Source: an uncultured Pelagibacteraceae bacterium
GTDB lineage: Bacteria; Pseudomonadota; Alphaproteobacteria; Pelagibacterales; Pelagibacteraceae
DNA: 64,000 nucleotides
Direction of reading: 5' to 3'
Assembly (NCBI GenBank): GCA_902600485.1
Contig: CACKJD010000003.1
Coordinates: 62,001-126,000 of the forward strand
A model generated the notes under the pieces. It saw only the letters and a program-made list of their open reading frames with translations. It did not search any database and had not been told where the DNA came from. The translations under genes were made by a program, and so were the position numbers. Below are positions 42,793 through 51,274 of the stretch, piece after piece. The number at the start of each line of letters is the position of its first letter. Positions within the stretch are counted from its first letter, which is position 1.

Positions 42793-43251
42793 ATGAAAAA
42801 TACTAAAGGTTTTACTCTTATTGAATTGCTAGTTGTTGTTGCAATCATTGGAATTCTTGCTGCTGTAGGAACAGTTGCTTACACAGGTTACACTGGTGCA
42901 GCAAAAAAGAATTCTTCTAAAACTATGCATTCAAATGCTGTGAAGTTTCTGACCGCAGAAATCACAAAATGTGATTTAAATCCAAGTGGAGAATCAATGG
43001 GAACAGCTTGCTCAGGTCTAACTACAGCTGCTCTATGGGCTGCTGCTTATGACGGTTTTACTTCTGATAAAAATCCTCACGATAGTGGCGACGGTGTCAC
43101 AGTGGGTGAAGCTGGGGATGAAGAAGGTCAGTTATATCTAACCGCAACGGAGGCAGATACTGCTACTGGGGCTGCAGCATTCATTACTATAAAAATGAAA
43201 ACAGCTAAGACTGGTGGTGAGGATCTTTCCGCTAAAGTAACAATTGAATAA
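42793..43251 (+). CDS. Type IV major-type pilin (PilA-like), copy 1
   Basis: 152 aa. The short leader MKNTKG is cleaved before FTLIELLVVVAIIGILAAVG, and the conserved Glu at +5 is present. A Cys pair in the C-terminal half (CDLNPSG...CSGLT) could form the usual disulfide. The rest is Ala/Thr/Gly-rich. The upstream gap (42610-42792) is very AT-rich, with AGAGG at a good distance from the ATG. It is followed directly by a second pilin. I cannot tell which is the main shaft subunit. Confidence 0.93.
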   Translation: MKNTKGFTLIELLVVVAIIGILAAVGTVAYTGYTGAAKKNSSKTMHSNAVKFLTAEITKCDLNPSGESMGTACSGLTTAALWAAAYDGFTSDKNPHDSGDGVTVGEAGDEEGQLYLTATEADTATGAAAFITIKMKTAKTGGEDLSAKVTIE

Positions 43252-43261
43252 AAAAATTTTG

Positions 43262-43678
43262 ATGACTAGAAGCTCTGGCTTTACTTTAATAGAGCTTCTA
43301 GTTGTTGTCGCCATTATTGGAATACTTTCAGCTGTGGGGACACTTGCTTACACTGGATATGTTAGTGGTGCTAAAAAAAGTTCAGCAGAAAATTATCTTC
43401 AACAAATTTCTTTAGCTCAAACAGAAGAATATTCAAGCACAGGTGAATATTTCATAAGTGCCTCAGGAACAGCAAGTGCTTGTACCGCAGGCGCAGATTC
43501 TTCAAGCGAATTAGAAACTAATTTATTCTCAGGAGAAAATGTTTTACCTGATGATATAGATTTTCAATTCTGTGTTTATGGGACTGGGGCAACATACACC
43601 GCGGTCGCAGATGATAGTGACGGTTGCGTTATTTCACTAAATAGAAATGGATCACCGTCCAGATCAGGTTGTAATTAG
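43262..43678 (+). CDS. Type IV major-type pilin (PilA-like), copy 2
   Basis: 138 aa from the ATG at 43262; an in-frame TTG at 43244 would overlap copy 1 and lengthen the leader, so I prefer ATG. The leader MTRSSG is cleaved before FTLIELLVVVAIIGILSAVG, a stretch almost identical to copy 1. The C-terminal part differs, is shorter and has Cys residues at CTAG, FCVYG, DGCV and SGCN. It lies 10 bases after copy 1, so the pair probably arises from one transcript, and the divergence suggests two roles rather than redundancy. Confidence 0.92.
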   Translation: MTRSSGFTLIELLVVVAIIGILSAVGTLAYTGYVSGAKKSSAENYLQQISLAQTEEYSSTGEYFISASGTASACTAGADSSSELETNLFSGENVLPDDIDFQFCVYGTGATYTAVADDSDGCVISLNRNGSPSRSGCN

Positions 43679-43683
43679 CAGTG

Positions 43684-43706
43684 CTTCAACTTAAAAGTTG
43701 ATTTTG
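43684..43706 (+). terminator. Possible terminator after the pilin pair
   Basis: TCAACTT (43686-43692) and AAGTTGA (43695-43701) form a 7-bp stem with a tight 2-base loop (a larger effective loop is likely), followed by TTTTG. It sits just after the second pilin stop. It could attenuate transcription between the pilins and the following genes. Confidence 0.4.
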
Positions 43707-43735
43707 TAAAACAAATATTTTATCTAAAATCGGTT

Positions 43736-44026
43736 ATGAAAAAAATATTTTTGATAATAGCTTCTTTGTTTTTTTTAACAGGGTGCAGTCAGTATTCTGC
43801 AATGCTAGCTCCAAGCTTTACTCTAGTTGAAACAGGTAGCGTACTTCAAGCTTCATCTGCTTATGGCAGATCATACGGTTTAAGTATTGTAAAACAAAAT
43901 GTTTCAGAAGAATTAAGCGTTGAAAGAATATGTGAAACTCATCATAGTTCAGATTTATCTAAAATTTTCTTTGAGACGCAAGATAGAGATAATTGTATCT
44001 TTGATCCAATGAGTATTTATAGATAG
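43736..44026 (+). CDS. Small predicted lipoprotein
   Basis: 96 aa. The signal peptide MKKIFLIIASLFFLTGC ends in a lipobox (LTGC) with the lipidated Cys at residue 17, so the mature protein of about 80 residues should be anchored in the outer membrane. The body includes YSAMLAPSFTLVETGSVLQASSAYGRSYGLSIVKQN and a CETHHSSDLSKIFFE segment. It is conserved-looking but not recognised. It lies between the pilins and the beta-barrel/FecR genes. A role as pilotin or in pilus/surface assembly is possible from position only. Confidence 0.75.
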   Translation: MKKIFLIIASLFFLTGCSQYSAMLAPSFTLVETGSVLQASSAYGRSYGLSIVKQNVSEELSVERICETHHSSDLSKIFFETQDRDNCIFDPMSIYR

Positions 44027-44139
44027 TAAAATTTTAAAATTTTTTTTAGCCAAAATTTAATAACAGTCTCTAATTTTCCTTGTCTTTAATAGCTTTTTAA
44101 AAATTGATATTTTAAACAATTTATCTATTCTGCTGGTTT

Positions 44140-45447
44140 ATGAAATTTTGTGTTTCTAAATACATCTGGAAAAATATTTTTATAAACTTTTTAGTTTTAT
44201 TCATTTTTATACTTCCATCTTTCTCGGTAGAGAAAAATATTACCTACATGCAAATCTTACAGAAACCGAGAGATTTAGATTTGAATTTAAAATATGCGCA
44301 ACAACAAGGTAAAATGGGAAACTTTAAACAAACCATTTCAACTCTTGAGAGATTAACAATGTTATATCCAGACAATATTGAAATTAAATTATATTTATTA
44401 TCAGTGTTGGTACAAATTGACTCTCCAGATAAAGCAAGAAGTTTGATTGAGGAAATGAAACTTAGAACTGATCTTGAGTCAGAAGATCTAGAAACATTAC
44501 AAGAGATAGAGCAAGATTTAAAAGATAAAGAACCGGGTTTATGGAATTTTAATGCAGATATTAGCATTGCAAGTTTAATTAGCAATAATGTTAATAGTGT
44601 ATCTAAAACAAGAAAACAAAGTGAGTCAGATGAAGTTGCAGAATTTACCTCGCCAATGTTTGATAAGACTAGTAGTGGAGGAATAAGTTTTTCAGCTACC
44701 AGACCAATTGGTGAAGAGTCTTCTTTCTTAGCAAACATTTCCCACACAACATCCAATCAACATCAAGAACATGATGATGATTTTCAATCTTATGGATTAA
44801 CTCTTGGTTTAGATACAGTATTGGGCGGTCAAAGCTTAAGTCCATATTTTACTATAAGCAAATCTGATTATCATACAGATGCAGACAGTTTTTCTACAGG
44901 GATGGGCATAGGTGGTTTTTTTACAGTTGGTGAGAGACATTCATTTAGTTACGGTTATGCATTTTCAGATTCAAAAGGAAACCATAATTCATCTGATGAC
45001 ACTGCACAAGAAACAAATTCTATTGGTCATGGTTATACATTAAATCATGATTATATTTTAACTGAAATTATATCTACTTCAATTGGTTTAGGTTACAGTG
45101 ATACTGATGCAAGAGTAGATGCTGGAAATGATTATGAAACTTATGATTTTAGTTTAGGAATAAATTTAGCATTTCCCTGGGCCTATATTGCAATCACTAA
45201 CGGTATGAGTTTCAATGATTATAAAAAAAGAGACACGAGCGTTACCTCAGATAGAGTTAGGTCAGATTTTGCAAATACATTTGACATTATGTTAACTAAA
45301 GCCATTGGAGATATCTTTCCTGTAATAGATCCAAACAGAAATTTATTTATAAACTTATCTTATGAAAAAGTAATTTCAGAGGGAAATGCTTTAAATTATG
45401 ATTATCATGCAGATTCTTATTCATTTAGCTTAACAAAATCATTTTGA
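44140..45447 (+). CDS. Secreted protein with TPR-like N-terminus and outer-membrane beta-barrel
   Basis: 435 aa. A signal sequence (about residues 10-30) is followed by TPR-like helices (about 40-130: LNLKYAQQQGKMGNFKQTIS; PDKARSLIEEMK). From about 140 onward there are alternating beta-strands ending in the Phe-terminal SFSLTKSF, as in outer-membrane barrels. The layout resembles surface lipoprotein assembly modifier (Slam-like) proteins and FecR-associated barrel proteins. It is followed by a FecR-domain gene. The 113-base upstream gap (44027-44139) shows only AT-rich DNA. Confidence 0.7.
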   Translation: MKFCVSKYIWKNIFINFLVLFIFILPSFSVEKNITYMQILQKPRDLDLNLKYAQQQGKMGNFKQTISTLERLTMLYPDNIEIKLYLLSVLVQIDSPDKARSLIEEMKLRTDLESEDLETLQEIEQDLKDKEPGLWNFNADISIASLISNNVNSVSKTRKQSESDEVAEFTSPMFDKTSSGGISFSATRPIGEESSFLANISHTTSNQHQEHDDDFQSYGLTLGLDTVLGGQSLSPYFTISKSDYHTDADSFSTGMGIGGFFTVGERHSFSYGYAFSDSKGNHNSSDDTAQETNSIGHGYTLNHDYILTEIISTSIGLGYSDTDARVDAGNDYETYDFSLGINLAFPWAYIAITNGMSFNDYKKRDTSVTSDRVRSDFANTFDIMLTKAIGDIFPVIDPNRNLFINLSYEKVISEGNALNYDYHADSYSFSLTKSF

Positions 45448-45504
45448 AAAAAAAATTATCGGATAAGGCGAAAAATGCTTAAAAACTTAACAATTTTCCT
45501 GATC

Positions 45505-45532
45505 AAACTGAGCTAAAAACAGTTTATTTTTG
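45505..45532 (+). terminator. Weak hairpin before the FecR-domain gene
   Basis: AAACTG (45505-45510) pairs with CAGTTT (45520-45525) around a 9-base loop, followed by ATTTTTG. It could be a weak terminator after the beta-barrel gene; the stem is only 6 bp. Confidence 0.35.
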
Positions 45533-45557
45533 AGAAAAAAATGTTATTTTTTGCGAA

Positions 45558-46856
45558 ATGAAAAAATTACTATCAGCAATATTATGCTCTTTAATGTTTA
45601 TGAGTTTTAACTCATACGCGGAAGAGACACTTACAATTGAAAAACAACTTGTAGGTATTGTTGGAGCAATTTCAGGAACAGTTAAAACTGAAACAAGAGA
45701 ATTAAAAGAAGGTGACAAAATCTATTTAAATGAAACAATTTATTCTGCACAAGGCTCAGGAACGCAAATATTACTTTTAGATCAATCAACTTTTACAGTT
45801 GGAGAAGATTCTGAGGTTGTAATGGATACTTTTATATATGATCCAAAAACTAATGACGGTAAAATTGTTGCGAGCGTTAAGCAGGGAAGTCTAAAAGTTA
45901 TATCCGGTTTAATCAGTCAAAAAGATCCAGATGCTTTAACAGTTACTGTTCCCGAAGGGACTCTTGGATCACGAGGTACAGAATTTCAAACTATAGTATC
46001 AAAAGGTAAAACAGATACTTTATTAATTGGTCCAGGTAAAAACAACACTTTAGGTATGAGACCAGGAGCAGTTTTAGCAAGTAACAAATTTGGAAAAACT
46101 TTATTAGACAATCCTTACAGCGTTACTTCAATGAGCAAAGGTAAAGCACCAGACAAAGCTAGAAAAATTACAAGATCTCAACTTAAAAAGTTTAATAAAA
46201 AGATGAGAGCTTTAAGTAAAAGCAAAGGTGATAAAGGCGAAAAGAAAATTGCAAGAAAAGCTGCAAGAAAAGAATTAAAGAAAGAATTAAAATCTTTAGG
46301 TTTTGAAAAAGAGGAAATTAAATCAATAATTAAAGAAAATATTAAAAAAGATAAAGAGAAAAAAGTTGCATTAAAAACAGAAAAAAAAGCAGAAAAAAAG
46401 AAAAAGAAAAAAGCTAAAGCAGAAGCTAAAAAAGAAGGCAAAAAGAAAAAAGGCAAAGTAAAAGAAGGCAAAAAAGGTAAAAAGAAAAAAGCAAAAGCAG
46501 AAGGTAAAAAAGGCAAAAAGAAAAAAGCTAAAGCAGAAGGTAAAAAAGGCAAAAAGAAAAAAGCTAAAGCTGAAAAGAAAAAACCTGCTAAGAAGAAAGC
46601 TGTGAAGAAAAAAGCAGCTCCTAAGAAAAAAGCTGCTAAGAAAAAAGCAGCACCTAAAAAGAAAAAAGCTGTTAAGAAAAAAGCTAAACCTAAGAAAAAA
46701 GCTGCTAAGAAAAAACCAAAACCTAAAAAGAAAAAAGCCGTTAAGAAGAAACCAAAACCTAAAAAGAAAAAGAAAATCAAAAAGGTAGCTAAAAAGAAAA
46801 AAGCAGCTAAGAAAAAAAGAGCTAAAAAGAAAAGAAATAAAAAGAAGAAGAGATAA
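45558..46856 (+). CDS. FecR-domain protein with long lysine/alanine-rich tail
   Basis: 432 aa. A signal peptide (MKKLLSAILCSLMFMSFNSYA) leads to a FecR domain at about residues 35-165 (GDKIYLNETIYSAQGSGTQI; STFTVGEDSEVVMDTFIYDP; VTVPEGTLGSRGTEFQT). From about 200 to the end the protein is Lys/Ala/Pro-rich with repeats such as KAKAEGKKGKKK and KKKAAPKKKAAKKK, like a histone H1 tail. In TonB systems FecR is an anti-sigma regulator, but stand-alone exported FecR domains often sit next to CHASE2 proteins, as here. The tail may bind acidic polymers (LPS, peptidoglycan, DNA). It precedes the CHASE2-PP2C gene by about 55 bases. Confidence 0.85.
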   Translation: MKKLLSAILCSLMFMSFNSYAEETLTIEKQLVGIVGAISGTVKTETRELKEGDKIYLNETIYSAQGSGTQILLLDQSTFTVGEDSEVVMDTFIYDPKTNDGKIVASVKQGSLKVISGLISQKDPDALTVTVPEGTLGSRGTEFQTIVSKGKTDTLLIGPGKNNTLGMRPGAVLASNKFGKTLLDNPYSVTSMSKGKAPDKARKITRSQLKKFNKKMRALSKSKGDKGEKKIARKAARKELKKELKSLGFEKEEIKSIIKENIKKDKEKKVALKTEKKAEKKKKKKAKAEAKKEGKKKKGKVKEGKKGKKKKAKAEGKKGKKKKAKAEGKKGKKKKAKAEKKKPAKKKAVKKKAAPKKKAAKKKAAPKKKKAVKKKAKPKKKAAKKKPKPKKKKAVKKKPKPKKKKKIKKVAKKKKAAKKKRAKKKRNKKKKR

Positions 46857-46911
46857 TTAGCTTAATCTCATAAAGATTTACATTATACAATTAAGATATA
46901 CACTCTTTAAT

Positions 46912-48963
46912 GTGCGTTCTTTTATTGAAAAAAATCTAAATTATTTAATATTTTCATTTATTTTATTAGTTCTAATTTCATTAAAAATTATTAATCCCTC
47001 CATAATTAAATCAATCTCCTATTTAAGCTTTGATTTATATCAAAAAGTATTTGTTGAAAAAAAGGGAGATACTGATGTTGTCATCATAGATATTGATGAA
47101 ACAAGCTTAGGCAAATTTGGTCAGTTTCCGTGGAGTAGATCTGTTTTTGCAAAAATTATAGATCAAGTTGAAACCTCAAATCCAAAAGCAATTGGTTTCG
47201 ATATTTTTTTTACTGAAAAAGATAAACAATCCCCAGATGAAATAATAAAATCTTATGGCTTAATTCCGTCTGATATTGTTGATCTTCAAAAATTAAAAGG
47301 ACACGATGATGTATTTGCTGATAAATTAAAAGGTGCAAAAACAGTTACCGCTGTTTTAGGTAGCAACGTTCCATCCCATTCAAATTATGATCGTAAAGCA
47401 AAAGCTAGATTTTTATCTAAAGGCGGTGATCCAAAACAATTTACTTATTCTTATCCATATTCAATTGGTTCATTAGAAAAATTAGAAAAAGAAGTTAAAG
47501 GATTAGGATCAATCTCTTTTTTAGATCAATTAGATGGAATAATTAGATCACTCCCATTAATTGTAAGATTTAATAATAAGATATATCCAACTATGGGTTT
47601 AGAAATGGTTCGAGTTGGAGCAAATCAAAAAAATATTTATATTGAATTAAATGAAGTTGGAATAAATAGAATAAGTGCAAGACCCTATAAAGTAGATTCT
47701 GATCCTAATGGAATTATTTGGATTAAATATAAGCAACCTCAAAAAAAACAATATATATCTGCTGGAGACGTATTTGATGGAAAATTTCAAACAGATTTTT
47801 TTAAAGATAAATATGTTTTAATTGGTGCATCAGCCCAAGGATTATTCGACTTAGTTAAAACTCCACTTGGAATTACAATTCCTGGAGTTGAAGTACACGC
47901 AAATGTTATAGAAAATATATTAGATCAATCTTATTTAGTTAGAAACCCAAACACTTATATTTTTGAGTTATTATTTTCTATAATAATTGCACTTTTAACT
48001 TTTATTTTATCTCAAAAGATTAAACCAAAATACAGTTTGTCTGTTTTCTTTGGTAATTTGTTATTCATTATTATAATAGGGTTTTCTATTTATAAATATA
48101 GATCTGAACTTGTTGATATAAGTTATCCAATATTTATTTTAACGATTACTTTTTTAACGGGGTTATATTTTAGATTTATAGAAGAAAATAAACTGGCACT
48201 TGCAAACTTACAAAAAGAAGCAAAGCTTTTAAAAGAAAGAGAACTTGCTGCAGGAGTACAGAAAAGTTTATTCCCAGATATTTCAAAATTTGAAAACTTT
48301 ATTTTTGCTAAAAATGTTCCTGCAAGGGATGTATCAGGAGATTACTTTGATGTTGTAAGATCAACACCTGAAGAGTATTTTTTCACGCTAGCCGACGTAT
48401 CTGGAAAAGGAGTTAAAGCAGGTATGTACATGGCAAAAGCATCATCAATATTTAGAACACTTACCAATTTAAAGTTTCCTTTAGAAAAAGTTGTCTTTGG
48501 TGTAAACAATGAACTGGTTGAAGCTAAATTTAAAGGTATGTTTGTAACTGCTGTATTTGGAAAGCTAAACATTAAAACAGGAGAACTAGTGTTTATAAAT
48601 GCAGGTCATGAAAGTATACTAACTTTTGATAAGGGTAAAAATTATGAATATATAAAGTCTGATATGCCGCCTATTGGGATTGTTAAATATTTCACAGAGT
48701 CGATGGTAAAATCAAATACTATTAATCTAAAAGATAAAACATTTGTGGTCTATACGGATGGTGTGACAGAAGGATACTTAAAAAATGGTGAGGAATTAGG
48801 GGCAGAAGGAGTTCAAAATATCATAAACAGTATTGAAAATATTAACCCAAAAAATATAGTACTCGGTATAGAAAAAGAGCTCAATTGGGGGGCAGAAAAA
48901 TTAAGGGACGATATCACCTGTATGGCAATAAATATTAATAATACTGAACTAATTAAAAAATAA
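46912..48963 (+). CDS. CHASE2-PP2C transmembrane phosphatase (RsbU-like)
   Basis: 683 aa. The N-terminal helix (about 10-27) leads to a large periplasmic CHASE2 sensor domain (about 30-335; VVIIDIDETSLGKFGQFPWSR is its signature, and FDIFFTEKD follows). Three membrane helices at about 345-420 connect to a cytoplasmic PP2C domain from about 440 with DVSGDYFDV, LADVSGKGVKAGMYMAKAS, GMFVTAVFG, NAGHESI, PPIGI, YTDGVTEG and DDITCMAI. It should sense an envelope signal and dephosphorylate a STAS protein such as those at 42.0-42.6 kb. The start is GTG, with no nearby in-frame ATG. It lies 11 bases before the autotransporter gene. Confidence 0.93.
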   Translation: MRSFIEKNLNYLIFSFILLVLISLKIINPSIIKSISYLSFDLYQKVFVEKKGDTDVVIIDIDETSLGKFGQFPWSRSVFAKIIDQVETSNPKAIGFDIFFTEKDKQSPDEIIKSYGLIPSDIVDLQKLKGHDDVFADKLKGAKTVTAVLGSNVPSHSNYDRKAKARFLSKGGDPKQFTYSYPYSIGSLEKLEKEVKGLGSISFLDQLDGIIRSLPLIVRFNNKIYPTMGLEMVRVGANQKNIYIELNEVGINRISARPYKVDSDPNGIIWIKYKQPQKKQYISAGDVFDGKFQTDFFKDKYVLIGASAQGLFDLVKTPLGITIPGVEVHANVIENILDQSYLVRNPNTYIFELLFSIIIALLTFILSQKIKPKYSLSVFFGNLLFIIIIGFSIYKYRSELVDISYPIFILTITFLTGLYFRFIEENKLALANLQKEAKLLKERELAAGVQKSLFPDISKFENFIFAKNVPARDVSGDYFDVVRSTPEEYFFTLADVSGKGVKAGMYMAKASSIFRTLTNLKFPLEKVVFGVNNELVEAKFKGMFVTAVFGKLNIKTGELVFINAGHESILTFDKGKNYEYIKSDMPPIGIVKYFTESMVKSNTINLKDKTFVVYTDGVTEGYLKNGEELGAEGVQNIINSIENINPKNIVLGIEKELNWGAEKLRDDITCMAININNTELIKK

Positions 48964-48974
48964 ATCTTAACATC

Positions 48975-51251
48975 ATGAAAATTATTAGAAAATTTAAATT
49001 AAAAAATCTTATTTTCTTTTTATTTTTACTATTATATAGCACAAATCTTTACGCAGAAATTACTCGAACATTTGTTACTGCTGTTAGACCGGGAACAACT
49101 GGATTTACAAATGCGGATGGCAATGTAAGTGTTAGAGATGCTTTGGAAAATCCATTTGGAGTTTTTGTAAGTCCAGACGGTAAGACTGTCTTTAATGCAA
49201 ACAATAACACTTCTAGCAACCACAGATGTATAACCCAATTGGAACTTTCAACGCCTTTTGAACTTTCAACTGCTACACTTGTCGATGAATCAAATATTTT
49301 AAATACAGTTGCACTTCGATCAGGTGGAAGAGATGATTGTCATGACGTTTATGTAAGCCCGAATGGTAAACATATGTCTGTAACAAATGAACAAGGTGCT
49401 ATTTATGATTTTAATCTACCAACCCCTTTTAATTTAAGAGGAGCCACTATAAAAGCTGGTTATCTTAATCCCTTTGTTAATGCACCTATAAGAGGTGATG
49501 ATATTTGGTTTAGTCATGATGGATCAAAAATGTTTGTCATAGATACAGCTGGCGATAACCTTAAAGAATATACAACTGTATCACCTTTTACCTCCAATGG
49601 CGTTACATTAATAAATACAGTCGATTTAACAAGTGAAGCTGCTATTGATGGAACAGAAACTGCTCATGATTTTTTTTTCAATGATACAGGGCAAACATTA
49701 ATGATATTAGTAAACGATAATGGAGATGGTGAACACAACGATACAATTTTCCAATTTAGCTTAAGTGTACCATTCGATACAACTACTCTAACTTTAGTAG
49801 GTTCTAGTGTTATAAGTGGATACGATGGAACTGAAGATAATTCTGATGCGGTAGCTATTTCTTTTGGTAAAGATGGTACGAGGTTATATATTATGAATTT
49901 AAACGCTGGCCCAAATGTAGGCGGAAAAGTTGATACACTATCTCAATTCAATTTAAAATGTTCTTATGGAATAGTTAAATGTGTTTCTGATACAAGAGTA
50001 TCTATCGTTTCTCAAGTAGAATTAGCAAAACAAAATATCAGCTTAAACGTTAATACTATTTTTAAAAGATTTGAGTGGATTAAGAGAAATCGTGATGATG
50101 AAAATTTATCTGCTCACAATTTTAACATTAATTATCATGATCCTTTGATACAAACTTTAGCAAATAAATTTGAACCATCTATTAAAAACAATGTTGCAAC
50201 TTTTATAAGTAAACATAAATCAAAAGATAAAAAATCTAAGTGGTCTAGCTGGAGTTTAGCTGATATATCCTTAAGAATTTTTGGAGAAGATGGTGCTGCT
50301 AAAGCAAAAGACATTAATACTAGAGGATTAACGATAGGAGCTGATAGAAAATTTGGAGATAATAAATTTTTAGGATGGGCAATAAGGTATAGTGATGGTA
50401 GCGCTGACACTAAAATTTCTAAACAAGATTTAGTCATGGAGTCTTTAACACTAAATCTTTATGGAATTTCACCTTCTAAGGACAATCAATACATTAATGC
50501 TGTTATAGGCTTAAGTCATTTAAGATTTGATCATAGGTATATGGGCAATCTTTCAGGTGAAAGAAAAGGAAAACAAGCTTTTGCGTCAATAAATTATAGA
50601 ACTAAAGATAAGTATGGAATATTAAACGTAACCCCAACAGGTAAACTCACATACGGAGTGACAAGGCTATCTGAGTTTACTGATTTTATAGGTAAAGCAT
50701 CTGGGCTTTCATCAGAAGATGTAATTTATAAAGAAGATACTTTTGTTAACGGAGAATTTGCGGGTGGATTTTTATTTGAAACTGACATCATTGAAACTGA
50801 TCAAGGAACAATACAGCCAATGGGAGGCATAGAAATATTGTACGATTTAACTAATGATATTGATTATAAATATGTGCTTCAAGGTAAGACTCATGTAAAT
50901 AAGGAGACAATTCACTCACCATTTTCAAGACAAAATTTAAAAACATCATTTGGTTTTGAGGCAGTACATCTAAATGGCTTTACAGTGTCTGCAGATTATC
51001 AAAGATTAATTCGTTTAAATGACACTAAAAAAGCTCCAGAGTACCAAACGGAAACTTTCATTTTAAAATTCAGTCGTTCAAAAGAGGAGGATAATCAATT
51101 TGCTTTAAATTATGATCCGATCAATGCTCATCAAACCAATTTGAGCTATTCAAAAAATATTCATGGTTTAGACTTTAAAATTAACTCAAATCAAAGCTTA
51201 GAGAACAGTTCTGAGTATTTTACCAACCTAGAAGTATCTGGAAAATTTTAA
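48975..51251 (+). CDS. Autotransporter-like protein with beta-propeller passenger
   Basis: 758 aa. A signal peptide (about residues 8-27) is followed by a passenger at about 28-330 made of repeats such as NPFGVFVSPDGKTVFNANN, VSPNGKHMSVTN, SHDGSKMFVIDT and FGKDGTRLYIMN, spaced as in a lactonase/YncE-type beta-propeller. A linker with Cys residues leads to a C-terminal autotransporter-type barrel (about 430-758; LGWAIRYSDGSADTK and other amphipathic strands) ending in VSGKF. It starts 11 bases after the CHASE2-PP2C stop, so an envelope sensor and a surface protein are coexpressed. The ligand or substrate is unknown. Confidence 0.75.
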   Translation: MKIIRKFKLKNLIFFLFLLLYSTNLYAEITRTFVTAVRPGTTGFTNADGNVSVRDALENPFGVFVSPDGKTVFNANNNTSSNHRCITQLELSTPFELSTATLVDESNILNTVALRSGGRDDCHDVYVSPNGKHMSVTNEQGAIYDFNLPTPFNLRGATIKAGYLNPFVNAPIRGDDIWFSHDGSKMFVIDTAGDNLKEYTTVSPFTSNGVTLINTVDLTSEAAIDGTETAHDFFFNDTGQTLMILVNDNGDGEHNDTIFQFSLSVPFDTTTLTLVGSSVISGYDGTEDNSDAVAISFGKDGTRLYIMNLNAGPNVGGKVDTLSQFNLKCSYGIVKCVSDTRVSIVSQVELAKQNISLNVNTIFKRFEWIKRNRDDENLSAHNFNINYHDPLIQTLANKFEPSIKNNVATFISKHKSKDKKSKWSSWSLADISLRIFGEDGAAKAKDINTRGLTIGADRKFGDNKFLGWAIRYSDGSADTKISKQDLVMESLTLNLYGISPSKDNQYINAVIGLSHLRFDHRYMGNLSGERKGKQAFASINYRTKDKYGILNVTPTGKLTYGVTRLSEFTDFIGKASGLSSEDVIYKEDTFVNGEFAGGFLFETDIIETDQGTIQPMGGIEILYDLTNDIDYKYVLQGKTHVNKETIHSPFSRQNLKTSFGFEAVHLNGFTVSADYQRLIRLNDTKKAPEYQTETFILKFSRSKEEDNQFALNYDPINAHQTNLSYSKNIHGLDFKINSNQSLENSSEYFTNLEVSGKF

Positions 51252-51274
51252 GAAATTAAGATAATATTATTACA

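Noticed and set aside
46178-46780. A 200-residue minus-strand frame of Phe/Leu/Ala-rich hydrophobic sequence
   Set aside because: It is the antisense of the Lys-rich FecR tail; AAA/AAG codons read backwards as Phe/Leu. No RBS or family resemblance.
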